Origin: an uncultured Eubacteriales bacterium
GTDB lineage: Bacteria > Bacillota > Clostridia > Oscillospirales > Oscillospiraceae
DNA: 6,851 bases
Assembly: GCA_900556935.1 (NCBI GenBank)
Contig: USQL01000106.1
Location: 1 to 6,851 of the forward strand
Reading direction: 5' to 3'
Position 1 is the stretch's first letter. Every line of letters begins with the position of its first letter. Below are positions 1 through 4,414 of this stretch, piece after piece. Made by a program: the position numbers and the translations under genes. The notes below the pieces were generated by a model. The model was not told where the DNA came from. It was given only the letters and a program-made list of their open reading frames with translations, and did not search any database.

Positions 1-579
1 CGTGCCATCGGCTCCATCCGTGCCGTGAACGCCGAGTCCCGCAAGGCCGCTCAGGAGAAGATCTGGAGCGAGATCGAGGTAGGCAAGAAGTACCACGGCG
101 TTGTGAAGTCCCTGACTTCCTACGGCGCGTTTGTGGACATCGGCGGAGTGGACGGCATGGTCCATGTTTCCGAGCTGAGCTGGAACCGGATTAAGACCCC
201 TGCCGACGTTGTGAAGGTCGGTGACGAGATTGACGTTTACGTCATCTCCTTCGACCCCGAGAAGCACAAGATTTCTCTGGGCTACAAGACCGCTGAGATG
301 AACCCCTGGAACCAGTTCATGACCAACTACGCCGTTGGTGATGTTGTGGATGCCAAGGTGGTCAAGCTGATGACCTTCGGCGCTTTCGCGGAGATTCTGC
401 CCGGCGTTGACGGCCTGATTCACATTTCTCAGATTGCGGACCGCCGCATCGGCAAGCCCGAGGATGTTCTGTCCGAGGGTCAGGAAGTCAAGGTCAAGAT
501 CACCGATGTTGATGCTGAGAACAAGCGCATCTCCCTGTCCATCCGCGCTCTGCTGGAGGACGGCGAGGACGCCGAGTAA
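1..579 (+). CDS. rpsA: S1-domain RNA-binding protein, 3' part (ribosomal protein S1 or IspH-S1 fusion)
   Basis: The reading frame is open from the first base, so the gene begins upstream and only the last 192 codons are seen. Two S1 (OB-fold) repeats are visible. The first runs from about visible residue 27 to 95, with GVVKSLTSYGAFVDIGGVDG followed by VHVSEL. The second runs from about 112 to 184, with KVVKLMTFGAFAEILPGVDG followed by IHISQI and ending in RISLSIRAL. The residues before the first repeat look like the linker that follows another S1 repeat, so more repeats are expected upstream. S1 repeats bind single-stranded RNA; in S1 proteins they help bring mRNA to the 30S ribosome. In many Clostridia this protein is fused behind IspH, the last enzyme of the MEP isoprenoid pathway. 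Whether that fusion exists here cannot be seen. The acidic C-terminal tail (EDGEDAE) is common in the family. The gene symbol is a family-level assignment. Confidence 0.85.
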   Translation, partial: RAIGSIRAVNAESRKAAQEKIWSEIEVGKKYHGVVKSLTSYGAFVDIGGVDGMVHVSELSWNRIKTPADVVKVGDEIDVYVISFDPEKHKISLGYKTAEMNPWNQFMTNYAVGDVVDAKVVKLMTFGAFAEILPGVDGLIHISQIADRRIGKPEDVLSEGQEVKVKITDVDAENKRISLSIRALLEDGEDAE

Positions 580-592
580 TTTTAGGCTATAA

Positions 593-625
593 AAATACCG
601 GGGTAGTCATTCTGCCCCGGTATTT
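593..625 (+). terminator. Hairpin terminator after the S1 gene
   Basis: A perfect 11-bp stem is formed by AAATACCGGGG (593-603) and CCCCGGTATTT (615-625) with an 11-nt loop. It lies 13 nt after the S1 stop codon. The U-run is short (TTT, then CCTG), so it is a weaker intrinsic terminator than its stem suggests and may let some transcription through into the Dabb gene, whose start lies only 20 nt further on. Confidence 0.6.
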
Positions 626-645
626 CCTGTAGAAAGGAGATTTTT

Positions 646-927
646 ATGGTAAAGCATCTTATTTTCTTCACCCTGAAACCGGATGCGGATAAAAACGCCG
701 TCATTGCCGCGGCGGAGCAGGCCCTGCTTCCTCTGGTTGGGAAAATTCCCGGCCTTACCAAAATGGAGGTCAAGCCCTGTTTCTCCGGCCCGGATTTTGT
801 GCTCTACTCCGAGCTGACGGACCGGGAGGCTCTGAAGGGTTATGCGGACCATCCTCTGCATATCGAGGCAAAAAGCCATTTCTTCCCCTGGGTGGAAAAC
901 CGCGTGGCAGCGGACTATGAGGTATAA
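646..927 (+). CDS. Dabb-family (stress-responsive A/B barrel) protein
   Basis: A 93-residue protein, the usual size for a single Dabb domain, a ferredoxin-like alpha/beta fold that dimerises into a barrel. Recognisable family features are the N-terminal MVKHLIFFTLK strand, the central KIPGLTKMEV segment (residues 33-42), the DFVLYSEL strand (50-57), the ADHPLHIE segment (67-74) and the C-terminal VENRVAADYEV (83-93). The start is fixed by an AAAGGAG site at 634-640, about 6 nt before the ATG. Family members include stress-induced plant proteins and some polyketide cyclases, but small bacterial stand-alone members have no settled function, so no reaction is proposed. It is the first gene of a run with the ACT gene (12 nt gap) and the UPF0210 gene, which suggests co-transcription. 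No signal peptide or membrane segment is visible, so it is probably cytoplasmic. Confidence 0.8.
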   Translation: MVKHLIFFTLKPDADKNAVIAAAEQALLPLVGKIPGLTKMEVKPCFSGPDFVLYSELTDREALKGYADHPLHIEAKSHFFPWVENRVAADYEV

Positions 928-939
928 GGAGAGAGAATT

Positions 940-1209
940 ATGAAAGCAATCGTAACGGTTGTGGGCCAGGACCGGGTGGGCATTATCGCCGCCGTCTGCT
1001 CCAAGCTGGCCGAGTACAATGTCAATGTTCTGGACATCAGCCAGACGGTCATGCAGGGCTACTTTACCATGATGATGGCAACGGAGGTCTCCCAGTGCAA
1101 TATCCCCCTGGGGGAGCTTGCCCTGCGGATGGATGAAACCGGCGTGCAGATGGGCCTGTCCATCCGTGTTCAGCGGGAGGACATCTTCCAGGCTATGCAC
1201 AGGATTTAA
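940..1209 (+). CDS. Single ACT-domain protein, UPF0237 type
   Basis: An 89-residue protein consisting of one ACT domain. The start of the fold is clear: MKAIVTVVGQDRVGIIAAV, where the G9-Q-D-R-V-G14 turn is the typical effector-binding loop region. It is followed by helix 1 (SKLAEYNVNVLDISQT) and the second strand (YFTMMMATEV). ACT domains bind small ligands, often amino acids, at dimer interfaces and control a partner protein. This short form resembles GcvR-like regulators and the UPF0237 family. It sits 12 nt after the Dabb gene, with an AAGGAG site before the ATG, and 9 nt before the UPF0210 gene. ACT/UPF0237 genes are known to neighbour UPF0210 genes in many Firmicutes and archaea, so it probably senses a ligand for, or binds to, the downstream protein. 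The ligand is unknown. Confidence 0.85.
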   Translation: MKAIVTVVGQDRVGIIAAVCSKLAEYNVNVLDISQTVMQGYFTMMMATEVSQCNIPLGELALRMDETGVQMGLSIRVQREDIFQAMHRI

Positions 1210-1218
1210 GGAGTCGCC

Positions 1219-2577
1219 ATGCTGGATCAAAAAGATATTCTGTCCACACTGGACATGATTGACAATCAGCACCTGGATATCCGCACTATCACCATGGGCA
1301 TCAGCCTGCTGGACTGTGCGGACCGGGATATTCGGGTCTGCTGCCGGAAAATCTACGAGAAAATCACCTGCTGCGCCAAGGACCTGGTAAAAGTGGGGCA
1401 GGAGATTGAGGCGGAGTTTGGCATTCCCATTGTCAATAAGCGCATTTCCGTCACCCCCATCGCCCTGGTTGCCGCCGCCTGCGAGGCGGACAGCTATGTG
1501 GAAATTGCCAAGACCCTGGATGCCGCCGCCAAGGCCTGTGGGGTCAATTTCATCGGCGGCTTCTCCGCCCTGGTGCAGAAGGGCGCGACGGAGAGCGACT
1601 GGAAGCTGATTCGCTCCATCCCCGAGGCCATGGCATCCACGGATATGGTCTGCGCCAGCGTCAACGTGGGCTCCACCAAGGCGGGCATCAACATGGATGC
1701 CGTGGCCGAGATGGGCCGTGTGGTGAAGAAGACCGCGGAACTGACCCGGAACAACGATTGCCTGGGCTGCGCCAAGCTGGTGGTATTTGCCAACGCCGTA
1801 GAGGATAACCCCTTTATGGCCGGCGCGTTCCACGGCGTGGGCGAGCCGGAGTGCGTCATCAATGTGGGCGTTTCCGGCCCCGGCGTTGTGTACCATGCCC
1901 TGCAGAGTGTCAAGGGCCAGCCCTTTGACGTGGTGGCCGAGACCATTAAAAAGACCGCCTTCCGGGTGACTCGTATGGGCCAGCTTGTGGGTGTGGAGGC
2001 TTCCCGCCGCCTGGGAGTTCCCTTCGGTATTGTGGACCTGAGCCTGGCCCCCACCCCTGCCATCGGGGACAGCGTGGCGAGAATCCTGGAGGAGATGGGC
2101 CTGGAGGTTTGCGGCACCCATGGCACCACCGCCGCCCTGGCCCTGCTGAACGATGCTGTGAAAAAGGGCGGCGTGATGGCCTCCAACCATGTGGGTGGCC
2201 TGTCCGGTGCCTTTATCCCCGTGTCGGAGGACGAGGGCATGATTGCCGCCGCCGAGCGGGGCACCCTGGCCATTGATAAGCTGGAGGCCATGACCTGTGT
2301 CTGCTCTGTGGGCCTTGACATGATTGCCGTCCCCGGCGATACCAGCGCCGCGACCATCTCTGCCATCATCGCGGACGAGGCCGCCATCGGCATGGTCAAT
2401 ACCAAGACCACCGCCGTGCGCATCATCCCCGCCCTGGGGAAGACCGTGGGCGACCGGGTGGAAATGGGCGGTCTGCTTGGCAGCGCCCCGGTGATGCCCG
2501 TCCACAAAGAGGGCAGCGAGGCATTTGTCGCCCGCGGCGGCCGCATCCCCGCACCCCTGCAGAGCTTGAAGAATTAA
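1219..2577 (+). CDS. UPF0210 family protein (PFL/DUF711-like)
   Basis: A 452-residue protein, full length for the UPF0210 (DUF711, PFL-like fold) family. Conserved stretches include MGISLLDC (26-33), the glycine-rich segment around 180-223 (NDCLGCAKLV, DNPFMAGAFHGVGEPE, VGVSGPGVV), CSVGLDMIAVPGDT (361-374) and the C-terminal GGRIPAPLQSLKN (440-452). The ATG is preceded by AAGGAG, 9 nt after the ACT stop codon. The family fold is related to pyruvate formate-lyase, but the canonical glycyl-radical motif RVxGY is not present. There is also no radical-SAM activase in the window, so glycyl-radical chemistry should not be assumed. The protein is cysteine-rich, with pairs at C41/C42 and C51/C52 and the singles C181, C184, C360 and C362. 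No membrane segments are visible and the protein is probably cytoplasmic. Its reaction is unknown; the preceding ACT protein is a likely partner or regulator. Confidence 0.88.
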   Translation: MLDQKDILSTLDMIDNQHLDIRTITMGISLLDCADRDIRVCCRKIYEKITCCAKDLVKVGQEIEAEFGIPIVNKRISVTPIALVAAACEADSYVEIAKTLDAAAKACGVNFIGGFSALVQKGATESDWKLIRSIPEAMASTDMVCASVNVGSTKAGINMDAVAEMGRVVKKTAELTRNNDCLGCAKLVVFANAVEDNPFMAGAFHGVGEPECVINVGVSGPGVVYHALQSVKGQPFDVVAETIKKTAFRVTRMGQLVGVEASRRLGVPFGIVDLSLAPTPAIGDSVARILEEMGLEVCGTHGTTAALALLNDAVKKGGVMASNHVGGLSGAFIPVSEDEGMIAAAERGTLAIDKLEAMTCVCSVGLDMIAVPGDTSAATISAIIADEAAIGMVNTKTTAVRIIPALGKTVGDRVEMGGLLGSAPVMPVHKEGSEAFVARGGRIPAPLQSLKN

Positions 2578-2583
2578 GCATAC

Positions 2584-2627
2584 AAAAAACCGCACAGAAG
2601 GGAAAAATCCTTCCTGTGCGGTTTTTT
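2584..2627. terminator. Bidirectional intrinsic terminator between convergent genes
   Basis: A 14-bp stem is made by AAAAAACCGCACAG (2584-2597) and CTGTGCGGTTTTTT (2614-2627). Inner pairing AAGG/CCTT continues past a single bulged C. The stem is flanked by a run of six A on the left and six T on the right, so it can work as a terminator for the UPF0210 operon on + and for the diguanylate cyclase gene on -. The stop codon of the - strand gene (2626-2628) lies inside its base. Confidence 0.9.
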
Positions 2628-3705
2628 ATAGCCTCGCATCCGGGTTTAGGCCCAGGGCGGCTTTCATGGCGGCCTTGTTCTTGTACATATCGTAGTCCGC
2701 CTGCCGGAGCAGGGCGGGCATGGTTGGATTTTCCATATTGGCGGAGTGGGCAAAGCCCGCGGCATAACTCAATGGAATCACCGGCATGAACTGGGTGCCG
2801 GAACGGTTGTGCTCCTCGGTCATGCGCGTCAGCTTTTCCAGGAAGAGGTTGACATCCTGGGGGCTGACATTGGTCAGAATGGCCACAAATTCGTCTCCGC
2901 CGTACCGACCTGCAAAGTCGTAAATGGGCACGGCCTTGCGCAGCAGATGGGCAAAGCTCTTAATCATCACGTCCCCGGCCTGATGGCCCAGGGCATCGTT
3001 GATCTTTTTCAGATTGTTCAGGTCAAACATCAGGCAGGCAGTGCGTTGGTCCAGCGGCTCCGGATTATTGAGCACCTCTTCGCATCGGCTCTTGTTGGGC
3101 AGATCCGTGTGTTTGTCTAAGTACGCGGTATGGGACAGCTCCGAGTTTGCCGTGGACAGCCGCCGGTTCTGGAAGGCGCTGAACAGCAGCAGGGCGATAA
3201 ACAGAATGCTGCAAACGGCCATGGTGTATTCCACCACCAGCAAATCCTTGGCAATCTGGTCAGAATACTCCTCCGCGGAGGAGACGGCCTTGTCTGCCAA
3301 TGTGAAAAACCGCTCGCTGACGGCCAGAATCTCGGTATCCTCCGGCGCGTTGGCTTCCAGAAGGGACAGTTCATCTTTCAATGTATACCAGTATTTGGTG
3401 AGCACAGCCAGATTGTTCTGGTATTGGACGCTCTGCAGGGTGGTGAGCCCGTGGGTGCCGCCGCCGGTTTTGAGCTCGTTGAGAATGGTCTCTATTTCCA
3501 CCAGCTGGTCTTCGTAGGGAGAGCCCAGCATGGCAAGCTTCACAATCCGCTGGCTTCCGCCCCGGACCATGGCGGTATAGTTCATAACCCGGGCACTGCC
3601 CTGAATCAGTTTGGAGTCAATCATGGAAAAGAAAACGAGAATGACCAGTACCGCGGAGAGAATCTTTAGAAGGACTTGGGTTAGAAAGGAATTCAGTTTT
3701 TTCAT
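2626..3705 (-). CDS. Membrane-anchored GGDEF diguanylate cyclase with extracytoplasmic sensor
   Basis: A 359-residue protein. Two membrane helices (about 8-29 and 157-178) flank an extracytoplasmic, mostly helical domain of about 125 residues. Just after the first helix is VMNYTAMVRGGSQRIVKLAM (40-59), which resembles the helix signature (P-box-like) of NarX/PilJ-type four-helix sensors and of many clostridial GGDEF proteins. The cytoplasmic part is a GGDEF domain: DLPN (201-204), the metal-binding FDLNN with D228, the KINDALGHQAGD segment (234-245), the intact active site RYGGDEF (267-273) and the closing RQADYDMYKNK (334-344). It should therefore condense two GTP to c-di-GMP, controlled by an external signal. 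The inhibitory I-site (RxxD) reads PIYD at 260-263, so its arginine is missing. The ATG is preceded by GAGGGGG at 3711-3717. The gene is divergent from the HPt/EAL pair. Confidence 0.92.
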   Translation of the reverse strand: MKKLNSFLTQVLLKILSAVLVILVFFSMIDSKLIQGSARVMNYTAMVRGGSQRIVKLAMLGSPYEDQLVEIETILNELKTGGGTHGLTTLQSVQYQNNLAVLTKYWYTLKDELSLLEANAPEDTEILAVSERFFTLADKAVSSAEEYSDQIAKDLLVVEYTMAVCSILFIALLLFSAFQNRRLSTANSELSHTAYLDKHTDLPNKSRCEEVLNNPEPLDQRTACLMFDLNNLKKINDALGHQAGDVMIKSFAHLLRKAVPIYDFAGRYGGDEFVAILTNVSPQDVNLFLEKLTRMTEEHNRSGTQFMPVIPLSYAAGFAHSANMENPTMPALLRQADYDMYKNKAAMKAALGLNPDARL

Positions 3706-3762
3706 GAGTGCCCCCTCTATTTATTTCGGGTTATGGAAATTCATTCATCCTACTACGAAAAT

Positions 3763-3790
3763 ATTATACACGGATTTTCGCAAAAATCAA
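3763..3790 (-). promoter_or_regulatory. Promoter for the diguanylate cyclase gene
   Basis: Read on the - strand: a -35 TTGATT (3785-3790), a 16-nt spacer and a perfect -10 TATAAT (3763-3768). The predicted start is near 3756, giving a leader of about 50 nt before the ATG at 3705. This is called from sequence only; the spacing and -10 match make it a good sigma-70/SigA-type candidate. Confidence 0.7.
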
Positions 3791-3802
3791 TGCCTTTCCT
3801 TG

Positions 3803-3816
3803 TAAGAAATTTCTTA
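3803..3816. promoter_or_regulatory. Perfect 14-bp palindrome between divergent promoters, candidate operator
   Basis: TAAGAAATTTCTTA is a perfect inverted repeat without spacer. It lies 12 bp upstream of the -35 box of the - strand promoter and 19 bp upstream of the -35 box of the + strand promoter. A dimeric regulator bound here could act on both genes. The stretch is AT-rich, so a chance occurrence is possible. No regulator gene is visible in the window. Confidence 0.45.
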
Positions 3817-3835
3817 TTTTCCTGCGGAATGAAAC

Positions 3836-3864
3836 TTGATATTTTGTGCCTATGCGTGTATAAT
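3836..3864 (+). promoter_or_regulatory. Promoter for the HPt / REC-EAL pair
   Basis: A -35 TTGATA (3836-3841), a 17-nt spacer and a perfect -10 TATAAT (3859-3864). The predicted start is near 3871, giving a leader of about 99 nt before the HPt ATG. It closely fits the SigA consensus. Confidence 0.8.
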
Positions 3865-3887
3865 GGTCAAAAATACGTGTGGACCGC

Positions 3888-3933
3888 TGTGCGCACATAA
3901 ACGCTGCATTTTCTTGTGTGTTATCCCATAACA
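3888..3933 (+). promoter_or_regulatory. Two short inverted repeats in the HPt leader
   Basis: The leader contains the palindrome TGTGCGCACA (3888-3897) and the inverted repeat TGTTAT-CCC-ATAACA (3919-3933). They could be a protein-binding site or small hairpins in the mRNA. The leader does not show the core of a known c-di-GMP (GEMM) riboswitch, so the role is open. Confidence 0.3.
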
Positions 3934-3969
3934 GTGGTTTTCCGCAAATTGAGATATGGAGGAAGACCC

Positions 3970-4326
3970 ATGACTTTAAAAGAATGCTACGATAGAATGC
4001 ATGGAAACTATGATGACGCGAAAAGCAGACTTATGATGGATTCTATGGTTGAGCGTTTCATGTTCAAGTTCCTGGAGGATGGCACCATGGCTGCGCTGCG
4101 GGCGGCCGTAGAGGCGGGGAATATCCCTGATTCCTTCCGGGAGGCCCATACCCTGAAGGGTGTGGCCGCGAACCTGGCCTTTACAGAGCTCCAGGCAGCC
4201 GCCTCCCAGCTGACAGAGCAGCTGCGTCCCCAGACGGCTCCGGCAGACCCCGAGCTCTTTGCCCGGGTGGAGGAGGCCTACAAGCTGGTGGTTGATTCCA
4301 TCCACGCCTATCAGTCTGAGAAATAA
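3970..4326 (+). CDS. Stand-alone HPt (histidine phosphotransfer) protein
   Basis: A 118-residue all-helical protein that is a single HPt domain. The phosphoacceptor motif is AHTLKGVAANLAF (59-71): H60 is the predicted phosphorylated histidine, and K63 and G64 are the usual supporting residues. Such proteins carry phosphate between receiver domains of a hybrid kinase and a response regulator. The ATG at 3970 is chosen because GGAGGA (3958-3963) lies 6 nt upstream. A GTG 54 nt further upstream is in frame but has no comparable site and would add an odd, unconserved-looking leader. The next gene, 88 nt downstream, encodes a receiver-domain protein, the obvious phosphate partner. No histidine kinase is present in the window. 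The protein has no membrane segment and should be cytoplasmic. Confidence 0.87.
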   Translation: MTLKECYDRMHGNYDDAKSRLMMDSMVERFMFKFLEDGTMAALRAAVEAGNIPDSFREAHTLKGVAANLAFTELQAAASQLTEQLRPQTAPADPELFARVEEAYKLVVDSIHAYQSEK

Positions 4327-4365
4327 CCGCTCCTGCGTGCCCCGTTCCCCGATTTCCCAGAGGTG

Positions 4366-4389
4366 CCGACAGAAGAAGGTTTTTGTCGG
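4366..4389 (+). other. Small hairpin between the HPt and REC-EAL genes
   Basis: CCGACA (4366-4371) and TGTCGG (4384-4389) form a 6-bp stem with a 12-nt loop, followed by ATTTTAT. It lies in the 88-nt gap just before the ribosome binding site of the downstream gene. It is too weak to be a confident terminator. It could be a partial terminator or an mRNA processing or stability element. Confidence 0.3.
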
Positions 4390-4414
4390 ATTTTATAGAA
4401 AAGGAAAGATAGAT

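Noticed and set aside
1219..2577. Active glycyl-radical enzyme for the UPF0210 gene
   Set aside because: The RVxGY-type glycyl-radical motif is absent and no radical-SAM activase is encoded nearby. The activase at the right edge belongs to the unrelated dehydratase family.
607..2595. A 662-codon open frame on the - strand across the Dabb-ACT-UPF0210 operon
   Set aside because: It is the antisense shadow of three well-recognised genes with GC-rich third positions. The product is rich in G, H and A without any recognisable domain, and there is no credible ribosome binding site.
3130..3669. A 179-codon + strand frame inside the cyclase gene
   Set aside because: It is antisense to the sensor and membrane part of the GGDEF protein; no family similarity is seen.
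3916..3969. GTG start 54 nt upstream for the HPt gene
   Set aside because: The ATG at 3970 has an excellent GGAGGA site, whereas the GTG has none and its extra residues do not look like part of an HPt domain.
3871..3969. c-di-GMP (GEMM) riboswitch in the HPt leader
   Set aside because: The conserved GEMM-I core and tetraloop/receptor elements could not be found in the leader.
4259..4414. N-terminal extension of the REC-EAL protein overlapping the HPt gene
   Set aside because: The extension starts with TTG, overlaps the HPt frame, is rich in R/S/P and lies before the normal REC beginning (MQKSNVLIVDD), which has its own ribosome binding site.
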